64,000 nt of DNA, taken from NCBI GenBank assembly GCA_021202075.1, contig JAJQDT010000082.1, positions 1 through 64,000 of the forward strand. Reading direction: 5' to 3'. A program made the translations under genes and the position numbers. Shown here piece by piece: positions 45,742 through 54,369 of the stretch. Positions within the stretch are counted from its first letter, which is position 1. Every line of letters starts with the position of its first letter. Source of the stretch: Lachnospiraceae bacterium (lineage in GTDB: Bacteria; Bacillota; Clostridia; Lachnospirales; Lachnospiraceae). The notes under the pieces are model-generated. The model had not been told where the DNA came from. It did not search any database and saw nothing but the letters and a program-made list of their open reading frames with translations.

Positions 45742-47787
45742 TCAATTCACCTTCAGGCAGGCCGCAAAATGTCCCTCTGATACTTCAGAAAGCGGAATAT
45801 CCTGACGCCTGCACTCCTCTGAAGCATAAGGACATCGCACAGCGAAGCGGCATCCAGGCCTCGGATTTACGGGACTGGTCACCTCTCCCTGTATGAGCTC
45901 CCTTTTTTTATGGCAGGATTCCACACTCGGAATCGGGATCGCTGCCAGCAGCGCTTTCGTATAAGGATGAAGCGGATTCCTGAAAATTTCTTTTGCCGAT
46001 GCTTTTTCCACACACTGTCCCAGATACATCACCATAATCTCATCTGAAATATGCCGTACTACCGAGAGGTCATGGGTAATAAACAAATAGGTCAGTCCCA
46101 TCTGTTCCTGCAGATCCATCAGCAGATTCAGAATCTGAGCCTGAATGGAAACGTCAAGCGCGGAGACCGGCTCATCACAGATGACAAATTCCGGCTCCAG
46201 AATCAGCGCCCGGGCAATTCCGATCCGCTGCCGTCTGCCTCCGTCCAGTTCGTGCGGGTAAGCCGTCTCCAGCCGTTCCGCCAGCCCGACCGTCTTCATC
46301 ATCCTGGCCACGCGTTCGTCCACTTCCCCGCGCGATCTGCAGATTTTATTGACCAGCAATGGCTCAGAGATCAGCTGCCGCACATTCATTCTCCCGTTCA
46401 GACTTGAATAGGGATCCTGAAACACCATCTGAATCTTGGGACGCAGAATTTTTTTCTCTTTTTTCTTTAATTTCGAGAGACTGGTTCCCTGAAAAAACAT
46501 TTCTCCGCCCGTCGGATTATCCAGGCAGAGGAGTGTGCGGCCCAGCGTTGATTTTCCGCAGCCGGATTCTCCTACTACTCCCATCGTCTGCCCTTTCTGG
46601 ATATCAAATGTGACATTATCGACCGCATGCAGCATCCCATTCGGAGTTTTAAAATATTTTTTCAGGTTTCGCACTGTGAGGAAACGTTCCGTCTGATTAT
46701 TCGTATTTTCCTGCCGGAGAGCCTCCGCTTTGTTTTCTGTTCCGTCAGCTTTCTCCGGCTTTTTTTCGGCATTGACGGCAGAAAACGCCGCCAGAGGCTC
46801 TTTCTGTTCCGATTGCCCTTCATACAGATGGCATCGGATCTGATGGGTTCCCTCTTCCCATACAGGCGGCCTCTGTGTCTTACAGCAGTCCATACAGCGG
46901 CTGCAGCGCGGCGCGAACCAACATCCTTCCGGCTTCTGCGTCGGATCCGGCATGAGGCCGTCAATCGGATGCAGTCTGCGGCTCTCTTCTGTCAGGCTGG
47001 GAATGGATCCAAAAAGTCCCTCTGTATACGGATGATGTCTGCCGCCGCCAAAAATATCTGCCAGAGTGCCATATTCCACAAGTTCACCGGCGTACATGAT
47101 CCCCACTTTGTCGCAGGTTTCCGCCACAACGCCGAGGTCATGAGTGATCATGATCACGGAGGTGCCAGATTTTCGCTGAAGATCGCAGATCATTGCCAGA
47201 ATCTGCGCCTGAATCGTCACATCCAGCGCTGTCGTCGGCTCATCCGCGATCAGCAGGGCCGGATTACACACCAGTGCGATCGCGATCACCACGCGCTGGC
47301 GCATTCCTCCCGAAAACTGATACGGGTACTCACCTGAGCGCTCTCTGGGAATGCCGACCAGCTCCAGCGTTTCTTCCACCTTCCACTCAATCTCTTTCGC
47401 GGAAAGATGTTCCTCATTGTGCAGTTCCAGCACCTCACTGATCTGTCTCCCAATCGGAATCACCGGGTTCAGTGCTGTCATCGGATCCTGAAAAATCATG
47501 GAGATGCTGCTTCCGCGTACCTTCTGCAGTTCCTGCTCCGTATATTTTAGAAGATCCTTTCCCTCAAATAAAATCTCGCCGCCCGTCACCCTCGCTGTCC
47601 GTTCCGGCAAAAGTCCCATAATTCCAAGGGCAGTCGTTGTTTTCCCCGCTCCTGTCTCTCCGACAAGGCCGAGTGTCTCGCCCGCGCTTATCGAAAAATG
47701 TATCCCGTTTACGGCGTATACTGTCTCCAGGTCTGTTTTATATTGAATGGAAAGATCCTTTATCTCCAAAACATTTTCACTACTCAT
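45742..47787 (-). CDS. fused dipeptide-type ABC ATPase (DppD-DppF)
   Basis: A 681-residue fusion of the two ATPases of an oligopeptide importer. The first half has Walker [10 protein letters not shown], signature FSGGMRQR, Walker [15 protein letters not shown] and the Cys-rich tail [14 protein letters not shown] that binds a 4Fe-4S cluster in this family. The second half has GESGCGKST, signature [21 protein letters not shown] and tail [15 protein letters not shown] 60-residue charged linker joins them. The second signature has Asp where Ser is usual (LSGGQ), an oddity. The ATG at 47787 has only a moderate site; a GTG at 47790 precedes it. Confidence 0.93.
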   Translation of the reverse strand: MSSENVLEIKDLSIQYKTDLETVYAVNGIHFSISAGETLGLVGETGAGKTTTALGIMGLLPERTARVTGGEILFEGKDLLKYTEQELQKVRGSSISMIFQDPMTALNPVIPIGRQISEVLELHNEEHLSAKEIEWKVEETLELVGIPRERSGEYPYQFSGGMRQRVVIAIALVCNPALLIADEPTTALDVTIQAQILAMICDLQRKSGTSVIMITHDLGVVAETCDKVGIMYAGELVEYGTLADIFGGGRHHPYTEGLFGSIPSLTEESRRLHPIDGLMPDPTQKPEGCWFAPRCSRCMDCCKTQRPPVWEEGTHQIRCHLYEGQSEQKEPLAAFSAVNAEKKPEKADGTENKAEALRQENTNNQTERFLTVRNLKKYFKTPNGMLHAVDNVTFDIQKGQTMGVVGESGCGKSTLGRTLLCLDNPTGGEMFFQGTSLSKLKKKEKKILRPKIQMVFQDPYSSLNGRMNVRQLISEPLLVNKICRSRGEVDERVARMMKTVGLAERLETAYPHELDGGRRQRIGIARALILEPEFVICDEPVSALDVSIQAQILNLLMDLQEQMGLTYLFITHDLSVVRHISDEIMVMYLGQCVEKASAKEIFRNPLHPYTKALLAAIPIPSVESCHKKRELIQGEVTSPVNPRPGCRFAVRCPYASEECRRQDIPLSEVSEGHFAACLKVN

Positions 47788-47881
47788 CACTCTTAGCCTT
47801 TCCCGCCTTTCCCGGCGGATATGCTGTCATTTCTTTATGGGCGAACTAACTGTTCATATCTTCACATTTACGTTTTTATAC

Positions 47882-47906
47882 GTACCTCGCAGCAGGTGCG
47901 AGGTAC
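47882..47906. repeat. palindromic intergenic repeat, copy 1
   Basis: A perfect 10-bp stem (47882-47891 with 47897-47906) and 5-base loop, preceded by a TAACTGTTCA...CTTCACA segment from about 47847 and followed by CTGTCCTGAA. The same layout recurs at 49798-49972, where the stem differs but still pairs. Confidence 0.75.
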
Positions 47907-47961
47907 TGTCCTGAATAGTTTCTCTCTATGTTCTATATCCGAAAACAGATGATCTCTGAAC

Positions 47962-48828
47962 TTAATCCTTCAGCTTTGGATCCAGTGCATCTGTGAGGCC
48001 ATCCCCGACCAGATTGAAGGAAAGCGAACTCAGCATAATAAAGATACCTGGAAATACCAGCATATACGGAGAAGAAAAAATATAAGTCTGAGCTGCAGAA
48101 AGCAGTGCGCCCCACTCCGGGGATGGCGGCTGAATTCCCATCCCGATAAAACTTAAACCCGCAGCTGACAAAATCATATCTGAAATCGCCATTGTTGTAT
48201 TAACGATGATCGGTCCCATGGCATTCGGAAGCACATATCGAAAAATAATCCGGGCATTCGATGCGCCATAGGAGCGCGCCACCTCGACATAGTCCTGCTC
48301 TGCCACAGTCAGCACCACCGATCGGATCAGGCGTACATTGCCCGGAATACAGGAAATCGTGATCGCAATGATCAGGTTCCGCATACTGCTGCCAAGTGCG
48401 GCTACAACCGCCAGTGACAGCAGTATCGGGGGAACGCACATAAATACATCAATGATCCGGCAGATAATATTGTCGACCATACCGCCGAAATAACCGGCGC
48501 TCGCTCCCAGTACCGCACCGATCACCAGAGCCATCAGACTGGTACAGACACCGATGGACAGGGAATAGCGCGATCCGTGAACAACACGCGCAAACAGATC
48601 GCGGCCCAGTTCATCGGTTCCGAACAGATGCTTCAGGGAGGGCCACTGCAGACGGTCCGCTCCGACCTGCTCAACACATTTCGAATATGGTACGATCAGA
48701 TCCGCAAAAAGAGCGATCCCGACAATAAAACAGAGAATGATGAGCCCGATGACCGCCGTCCTGTTTTTCCGGTAACGTCTCCAGAATTCGGCGAGCTGTT
48801 CCGATCTTCTTGACTTTTTCTTACTCAC
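47962..48828 (-). CDS. dipeptide-type ABC permease (DppC-like)
   Basis: A 288-residue inner-membrane permease. I start at the GTG of 48828 because GGAGG lies 8 bases upstream and it overlaps the stop of the preceding permease gene by 8 bases; an ATG at 48843 is possible. The N-terminal segment YRKNRTAVIGLIILCFIVG, then GTDELGRDLFARVVHGSRYSL, EVARSYGASNARIIFRYVLPNAMGPIIV and PEWGALLS are standard OppC motifs. Confidence 0.93.
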   Translation of the reverse strand: MSKKKSRRSEQLAEFWRRYRKNRTAVIGLIILCFIVGIALFADLIVPYSKCVEQVGADRLQWPSLKHLFGTDELGRDLFARVVHGSRYSLSIGVCTSLMALVIGAVLGASAGYFGGMVDNIICRIIDVFMCVPPILLSLAVVAALGSSMRNLIIAITISCIPGNVRLIRSVVLTVAEQDYVEVARSYGASNARIIFRYVLPNAMGPIIVNTTMAISDMILSAAGLSFIGMGIQPPSPEWGALLSAAQTYIFSSPYMLVFPGIFIMLSSLSFNLVGDGLTDALDPKLKD

Positions 48829-49771
48829 GTGCTCTGCCTCCATTCTTGTACTTTGCCATGATTCTGGGGTCAATAAACGCATACAGCACATCTACAAGCA
48901 GAATGATCAGACTGAACAGAAGCGCCAGGAACAGCGTAGAGCCCATCACAACCGGAATATCCTTCTGACGGATCGCGGTCGTAATCAGCGTTCCCATGCC
49001 AGGCATTGCGAATACCGTCTCCGCAATGATCGCTCCGCCCAGCGAAGCGCCAAAGCTTGTGCCAAGGGTCGTGACCACCGGAAGAAGTGCGTTCCGGAGT
49101 GCGTGGCGCCAGATAATCCTTCTCTGGGGCGCTCCTTTTGCCTTTGCTGTACGGATATATTCCTGCCGCACCGTCTCCAGCATGGCGGATCGGGTCAGGC
49201 GCAAAAGACCGGCCGCAGAAGTCATGCTGACCGTCAGTGTCGGCAGGATAAAATGCTTCAGCGTACCGGCGCCGTAAGATGGCAGCCATCCAAGTCTCAG
49301 AGAAAAGAGCAGCATGAGCATCAGCCCAAGCCAGAATCCCGGTATGGAAGCAAAAATCAGCGCAACCACAACGCAGGTATGGTCCAGCACGGAATACTGA
49401 CGTACGGCGGAGATAATGCCCAGCGAAATCCCGATGATCGAGGCAAGGGACAGAGAAAAAATGGTCAGAAGCAGCGTATTTGGAAAACGCGCAATAATAT
49501 CATTGATCACCGGCTCCCTGCTCTGATAGGACGTCCCCAGGTCAAAGTGGAAAATAATATCCCCTATGTAGTTAAAAAAACGCACAAGAAAAGGTTTATC
49601 ATAGCCAAATTCCGCGTTCAGAGCCGCAATGTCTTCCGGATCCGCCGTGATCCCAAGAATGATCGTGCCCGGATCGCCGGGCGTCAGCGACAGAATCGTG
49701 AATACCAGAAATGCCACTCCAAATAAAACCGGAATCATATACAGCAGCCGTTTTAAAACATATTTGTACAT
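48821..49771 (-). CDS. dipeptide-type ABC permease (DppB-like)
   Basis: A 316-residue permease. MYKYVLKRLLYMIPVLFGVAFLVF begins at ATG 49771, with GGAGA upstream; a TTG at 49783 is less likely. Family motifs are LTPGDPG, FDLGTSYQSREPV, IPGFWLGLMLML, YIRTAKAKGAPQRRIIWRHALRNALLPVV and ETVFAMPGMGTL. It partners the DppC-like protein with which its gene overlaps. Confidence 0.93.
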   Translation of the reverse strand: MYKYVLKRLLYMIPVLFGVAFLVFTILSLTPGDPGTIILGITADPEDIAALNAEFGYDKPFLVRFFNYIGDIIFHFDLGTSYQSREPVINDIIARFPNTLLLTIFSLSLASIIGISLGIISAVRQYSVLDHTCVVVALIFASIPGFWLGLMLMLLFSLRLGWLPSYGAGTLKHFILPTLTVSMTSAAGLLRLTRSAMLETVRQEYIRTAKAKGAPQRRIIWRHALRNALLPVVTTLGTSFGASLGGAIIAETVFAMPGMGTLITTAIRQKDIPVVMGSTLFLALLFSLIILLVDVLYAFIDPRIMAKYKNGGRARE

Positions 49772-49793
49772 AACTGTCTCCAAAGATTTCCTT

Positions 49794-49961
49794 CTCGTAA
49801 CTGTTCAGTGCCTTCACAGTTACGAGGAATTATCCCGCACGAAGTGTGGGATGCCACCCGGCGAGGGCTTATCCCGCACGAAGTGTGGGATGCCACCCGG
49901 CGAGGGCTTATCCCTGTAAAATATATGTTTTCATACGTGCTTCGCAGCATGTGCGAAGTAC
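49794..49961. repeat. palindromic intergenic repeat, copy 2, with two 39-bp tandem units
   Basis: An 11-bp perfect inverted repeat (49794-49804 with 49816-49826) is followed by two identical 39-bp units (49831-49869, 49870-49908), then a 10-bp stem (49937-49946 with 49952-49961). Each unit starts with an imperfect palindrome ATCCCGCAC-GAA-GTGTGGGAT. Copy 1 at 47.85-47.92 kb has the same ends without the units, so the 39-bp units look like an insertion. It lies between the binding-protein and DppB-like genes. Confidence 0.8.
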
Positions 49962-50007
49962 TGTCCTGAAAAGTTACCAAAGTGTATTCAATTTTATATA
50001 CAGAAGA

Positions 50008-50032
50008 GGCCCCGCACAAAAGCTGCGGGGCC
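50008..50032 (-). terminator. GC-rich hairpin behind the binding-protein gene
   Basis: A perfect 9-bp stem (50008-50016 with 50024-50032), 9 bases after the stop of the peptide-binding protein. The following minus-strand sequence is only moderately T-rich, so partial termination or 3' protection of the binding-protein message is likely. Confidence 0.75.
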
Positions 50033-50040
50033 GGGATCAC

Positions 50041-51546
50041 TCAACTCTGCCACGCAAAGCCGTAAACGAAATAATCTCCTTCAAACGCGAATTCCGGACA
50101 GGTGAGTTCTGAATTGTAAGCGTACAAAGTAAGCGGATTACAGATAACCGCATAGATTGCTTCCTCCTGTGCCTTGGTAAAGATCTGATTAAAGATCTCC
50201 GCCCTTGCGTCGTTATCCGTTTCCGTCTGTGCATCGGCGAAAAGCTGATCCATCTCTTCATCGCTGTAGCGCGCATTATTTGCTGTGCCGATATAATCGG
50301 TAGTAAACGCCATTTCCAGGCTCTGGGTATCTCCGTCAAGTGTCATCTCCAGTGCTGTGATGTCATAGGTACCGCTTGTCAGATCACTCAGGTAAGCATT
50401 AAACTCTTTTACACTGATCTCGACATTCAGTCCGACCGCCGCCAGATCATTCTGAATCACCGTCGCAAGATTCGAATACTTTTCCGCTACCAGCAGAGTA
50501 CCCAGATCATACGGTGTCTCAATGCCTGCTTCTTCGAGAAGCTCGGCCGCTTTGTCCGGATCATACGTATACTGAAGCTGATCCTCCGAATATCCAAACC
50601 GGTCCTTTGAGCAGATATTCGAATTTACCTCTGCCTCCCCATCGTAGCAGACCGCCACAATGTTCTCTCTGTCGATCGCATAGTTAATCGCCTGGCGCAC
50701 GAGTACATTATCAAACGGCTCTGTATCCAGATTCATGGAAATATAAGTAAAACCAGATGTCGATACTTCCTCAATCCGTACAGAATCGTTCACGGCCAGC
50801 TGTGTAAGGATGGAAGAATCAATTTCCGCGAAGTCGATCTCACCGGTCTGGAGCGCGATTGCTGTTGTGGACTGATCCGGGATTACCTCAAAAGTTACAG
50901 TCTTGATGGATGCCTCACCTCTGTAATAGCTATCATATGCTTCCAGTACAATATTGCTGCCCTTACTTCTGCTGACATATTTGTATGGACCGCTGCCAAC
51001 CGGTGCGGATGCAAAATCATCCGCTGAGCTCTCATAGCAGGTTTCCGACGCGATATATACCTGGCAGACGCCAAGCAGGAACGGGGAATACGCGCTGTCC
51101 AGATGGCAGATCACGGTGTAATCATCAGGCGTCTCCACGCTAGAAAGTCCGGTCACCTTGTCTCCCTGATAGTTGGAATCCATATAAAGCTCCAGTGAAA
51201 ACTTTACATCTGCGGATGTCAGTGCCGTACCATCGTGGAAGGTCACGTCGTCGCGCAGATAAAATGTGTAATCCAGTCCGTCATCACTGATCTCATAGGA
51301 TTCGGCAATCCTCGGTTCCGGATCATGCTCGCCGTCCGGATTCATATACAGCAACGTATCATAAATCTGGTTTAAAACACTGTTCTCTACCGTCGTACTG
51401 AAATCCGAGGCATGCAGCGTATCAATGTCAGAATCAATCGCTATTGTCAGATCGGTATCCCCGGCAGCCGCGGAGACATTCAAAGTACCGCCCAGAACAG
51501 ATACTGTCATAGCGGCAGCGGCAAGTATTGCTGTAAATTTCTTCAT
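50041..51546 (-). CDS. oligopeptide-type solute-binding protein (SBP_bac_5)
   Basis: A 501-residue extracytoplasmic binding protein. The signal MKKFTAILAAAAMTVSVLGGTLNVSAAAGD ends in an AxA site and has no lipobox Cys, which is unusual for a Gram-positive binding protein. Family 5 motifs include SYEISDDGLDYTFYLRDDVTFHDGTALTSADVKFS, PVGSGPYKYV and VRQAINYAIDRENIV. It feeds the DppB/DppC/DppDF-type importer downstream. The family binds peptides, nickel chelates and some glycosides; the neighbouring M42 peptidase favours peptides. Confidence 0.93.
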   Translation of the reverse strand: MKKFTAILAAAAMTVSVLGGTLNVSAAAGDTDLTIAIDSDIDTLHASDFSTTVENSVLNQIYDTLLYMNPDGEHDPEPRIAESYEISDDGLDYTFYLRDDVTFHDGTALTSADVKFSLELYMDSNYQGDKVTGLSSVETPDDYTVICHLDSAYSPFLLGVCQVYIASETCYESSADDFASAPVGSGPYKYVSRSKGSNIVLEAYDSYYRGEASIKTVTFEVIPDQSTTAIALQTGEIDFAEIDSSILTQLAVNDSVRIEEVSTSGFTYISMNLDTEPFDNVLVRQAINYAIDRENIVAVCYDGEAEVNSNICSKDRFGYSEDQLQYTYDPDKAAELLEEAGIETPYDLGTLLVAEKYSNLATVIQNDLAAVGLNVEISVKEFNAYLSDLTSGTYDITALEMTLDGDTQSLEMAFTTDYIGTANNARYSDEEMDQLFADAQTETDNDARAEIFNQIFTKAQEEAIYAVICNPLTLYAYNSELTCPEFAFEGDYFVYGFAWQS

Positions 51547-51671
51547 GGTTTTTTCCTCCCTTTTCGTGGTGGCAGTCCTCTGTACGCTGCTTCTTCGCTG
51601 ACAGAGAACCCTGATTAATAATTAATTGGTTGATTGAACGATTGAACAATCGAACGGCCGTTTCGCGCCTG

Positions 51672-52688
51672 TCACATAAACTGAAATGTATACCTTGAAA
51701 ACGCATTGATGAGATCGATCCCTGCTTCAATATCCAGCTTTGAAGCGACCGAACTCGGACCGTGCGCATACCTTGTCACCACAACAATTCCGCCTGTGCG
51801 CACGCCAAAGCCGGACTGATTGATACTAGAGGCGTCCGTACCGCCCTGATCAATCACTTCCCTCTGGTAACGGATCCCGTTCTGCTCGCAGCACGCGAAC
51901 ATGGCCTCAACCACATCCTCATCACAGACGACCGAGGGGTCGCAGATCTTAATCCCAATCCCCGCGTCGACCGCGTTGCTCCCTTCCAGATCGCATGGAT
52001 AATCGTGTGCCGGTGTGATATCCACCGCAACGCCAATATCCGGCCTGATCCGCGCCGCGGCTGTCTTCGACCCGCGGCAGCCAAGCTCTTCCTGTACGCA
52101 GAACACATAATAAATATCATTAGGGCAGGTTCCGTCGTTTTCCTTCAGAGCTTCCAGAAGCTGATAACATCCGATCCGGTTGTCCAGGCTTTTCGCACAT
52201 ATCCGGTTGTTTGCCAGTTCCATGTAATCACAGCTATAGCAGCAGGGATCGCCGAGGTTCACATAACGCAGGGCATCCTGCTTCGATGTGGCCCCGATAT
52301 CAATATACAGCTTGCCGGTCTTATTTGCCGCTTCCTCAAGCGGACCCATGCAGCCCACTACACCGATCGTGCCGTTTTTAAACCGTACCCGGCTGTTATA
52401 CGCGGCAGCGGTCCAGTTCCACCCCATGTTGCATACGCGCAGACGCCCGTCATCCTCAATCGTCTTTACCATAAATCCGATCTCATCCATATGCGCTGCA
52501 TACATGATCTTCTTCGACTGCGGTCCGCCTGTACCTTTTTTCCTGACAATCAGATTCCCGACTGCATCCGTCAGAATCTCATCCGCAAAAGGAGCCGCTG
52601 ATCTTTCCAGATATCTGCGGACTTCTTTTTCATATCCTGCCACACCCCAGAGTTCAGTCAGCTCTTTTAAAACCGATTCCTCGCGAAT
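51672..52688 (-). CDS. M42-family aminopeptidase, probable ATT start
   Basis: A 338-residue cobalt/zinc aminopeptidase (TET type) that trims peptides in the cytoplasm. Metal and catalytic residues are in YAAHMDEIGFMV (His, Asp), CVQEELGCRGS (catalytic Glu pair) and VDITPAHD (Asp). AGGAGG lies 9 bases ahead of an in-frame ATT at 52688-52686 (IREESVLKELTELWGVAGYE), and no ATG, GTG or TTG occurs in frame near it; the next upstream ATG, at 52775, has no ribosome site and adds 29 unlikely residues. The gene is divergent from a GntR regulator and precedes the peptide importer. Confidence 0.88.
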   Translation of the reverse strand: MREESVLKELTELWGVAGYEKEVRRYLERSAAPFADEILTDAVGNLIVRKKGTGGPQSKKIMYAAHMDEIGFMVKTIEDDGRLRVCNMGWNWTAAAYNSRVRFKNGTIGVVGCMGPLEEAANKTGKLYIDIGATSKQDALRYVNLGDPCCYSCDYMELANNRICAKSLDNRIGCYQLLEALKENDGTCPNDIYYVFCVQEELGCRGSKTAAARIRPDIGVAVDITPAHDYPCDLEGSNAVDAGIGIKICDPSVVCDEDVVEAMFACCEQNGIRYQREVIDQGGTDASSINQSGFGVRTGGIVVVTRYAHGPSSVASKLDIEAGIDLINAFSRYTFQFM

Positions 52689-52852
52689 AAAGCACCACCT
52701 CCTTTTCTTGTCCCGATTTTCTCGGAAAATCGAGAACACAAACAATGCGATTTTATCATATTTTAACGCGCTCATATTTTGTCAGTTTATCATCATTTAG
52801 CAGATATTGCAATATATATTTTGCAAAATCGATTATTTTTATTATTTTCCGC

Positions 52853-52882
52853 TTGACAGTTCCCGTTTCTTCACTCTATTAT
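52853..52882 (+). promoter_or_regulatory. promoter of the GntR regulator
   Basis: TTGACA (52853-52858), 18 bases, TATTAT (52877-52882). The first repeat copy (52881-52904) overlaps the -10 end and start point, as expected for autorepression. Confidence 0.6.
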
Positions 52883-53032
52883 ATTATGATTCGAGCGACA
52901 AAAGCCTGTTTTCTAAGAATCGGACACAATACATGGTAATATTCATATGCAATCGAATACCATATGTAGTGCCCATCGATTGGAAAATGACCTTTTGTCG
53001 GGCAAATCATATTATGATTCGAGCGACAAAAG
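52881..53032. repeat. large imperfect palindrome with 24-bp direct repeats, candidate operators
   Basis: A 24-bp sequence ending CGACAAAAG occurs identically at 52881-52904 and 53009-53032, and an inverted relative (CTTTTGTCG) lies at 52992-53000. The whole 152 bases fold as an imperfect inverted repeat with arms of about 64 bp around the loop near 52950-52960. It fills the gap between M42 and GntR, so it may hold GntR operators; a related copy at 2593-2612 favours a dispersed repeat origin. Confidence 0.6.
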
Positions 53033-53045
53033 GGGGAACCAGCAA

Positions 53046-53696
53046 ATGATATTGAATAAAGCCACTCTTTCCGACCAGATCTATGAAATTCTCCGCGCCG
53101 ATATTCTTTCACGTAAAATAAAGCCTGGGGAAAAACTGACGTTAAAGAATTTAAAGGAGCAGTTTGAAGTCAGTTCTACGCCTATCCGTGAGGCACTGAC
53201 ACGTCTGACAGACGACGGGCTTGTCCGTTATTATTCAAATATCGGTGTGAACGTAATTGAACTGTCTCTGAATGATCTTGAAGAGCTTTATCAGTTTATG
53301 GGAGATCTCGACCGTCTTGCTATTCTCTACAGTGCCGGACATCCGGATCAGGCCGCCATCTGCCGTGAGCTTCAGGAGGCTGTCTCTTTTACATCCGCTG
53401 CCTCTCCCATCGGGGAAAAAGATACACAGACATGGATATACTATTCCGATCGTTTTCATCTGATTTTCTATGATTACTGCTGCAACAGCCGTCTGAAAAC
53501 CGCTGCCGAGAAGCTGCGCAGCCAGCTTACTATTTTTTCAAATATTTATGAAACCGAGCCGGAGGCACAGTCTCATATCGCCGAACAGCATAAGCAGATT
53601 TTCGAAGCCTATCGGGATGGCCAGTTTGCACTGGCCGGAGACCGAATGAAAGAGCATCTGAACGATTCCATGCGTTACGCGATCGCGCACGTCTGA
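53046..53696 (+). CDS. GntR-family regulator (FCD/FadR type)
   Basis: A 216-residue regulator starting MILNKATLSDQIYEILRADIL at 53046, with AGGGGG 9 bases upstream; the open frame extends upstream into the repeat but is not coding. The winged helix is TLKNLKEQFEVSSTPIREALTRLTDDGLVRYYSNIGVNV, followed by a helical FCD-type domain (FHLIFYDYCCNSRL, EQHKQIFEAYRDG). It is divergent from the M42 peptidase/peptide-import/oxidoreductase operon and is the obvious candidate to control it. Confidence 0.9.
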   Translation: MILNKATLSDQIYEILRADILSRKIKPGEKLTLKNLKEQFEVSSTPIREALTRLTDDGLVRYYSNIGVNVIELSLNDLEELYQFMGDLDRLAILYSAGHPDQAAICRELQEAVSFTSAASPIGEKDTQTWIYYSDRFHLIFYDYCCNSRLKTAAEKLRSQLTIFSNIYETEPEAQSHIAEQHKQIFEAYRDGQFALAGDRMKEHLNDSMRYAIAHV

Positions 53697-53861
53697 AATT
53701 CTGTTCCTGTCACCCTGCACGCTATGCCTTTAAGGAAGTTCGAAGAGCTTTCCTGTTGCACACAGAAAGAGGGTACACTCAATGGGTGTGCTCGTTAAGA
53801 GTATTCTTTCACATTGTTTCCGTCTATGTTATCGAATTGATGATTCAGGCTGTGTATATCA

Positions 53862-54278
53862 TTAACAGGCTGTGACAGTGATAAGCCTGTATGAGAGCTG
53901 TATATGCAGACGTACATCCGCATCATCCAGATCCAAATTTGTCAGATCATTAATTCTCTTAAGCCTGTACAATAATGTGTTGCGATGGATAAAAAGCCTT
54001 TCTGCTGTCCTGACATAATTTCGTTCGCATTCCAGATATTCCCTCAGGGTTTCATATAATGATGTATGGATTCTCTGCGTCATATTTTTCAAGAACAGGA
54101 AGAGCCGGATGAATAACCGCGTTCGGAAAATGATGGTAAATGTATTTGTCTGAGACATGAAATCCTTCAGCTTTGCCATAAAATCCTCATATAAAATAAG
54201 CCTGCGGTTTATGATCAGCACCGTTCGGTCCTGTATCGTCATCGTAAAGCAGCTTCTGCTGTTCATCATATTGAAAAA
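53862..54278 (-). pseudogene. 3' remnant of a PucR-type regulator
   Basis: The end of the frame is a complete PucR helix-turn-helix (LYETLREYLECERNYVRTAERLFIHRNTLLYRLKRIN), preceded by a short piece of the central domain (QDRTVLIINRRLILYEDFM). More than 300 residues normal for the family are missing, the junction RLFIRLFLFLKNMTQRIH does not match the family, and the open frame upstream runs through the terminator of the next gene. No ribosome site is seen. A decayed or internally deleted gene. Confidence 0.7.
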
Positions 54279-54301
54279 GCGCCGGAAAAACTCTCCGGCG
54301 C
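54279..54301. terminator. perfect GC-rich terminator of the nitroreductase gene
   Basis: GCGCCGGA (54279-54286) pairs with TCCGGCGC (54294-54301), followed by TTTTT on the minus strand and TTTCTTTT on the plus strand. It lies 68 bases behind the nitroreductase stop. Confidence 0.85.
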
Positions 54302-54369
54302 TTTCTTTTACTTTCATTATAAAGGGGGCAAGATCAATTCAATAACATAAAATGACCGCTGCGGAATCG

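Noticed and set aside
49831-49908. A CRISPR-like array
   Set aside because: The two 39-bp units are directly adjacent with no spacer, and no cas gene is near.
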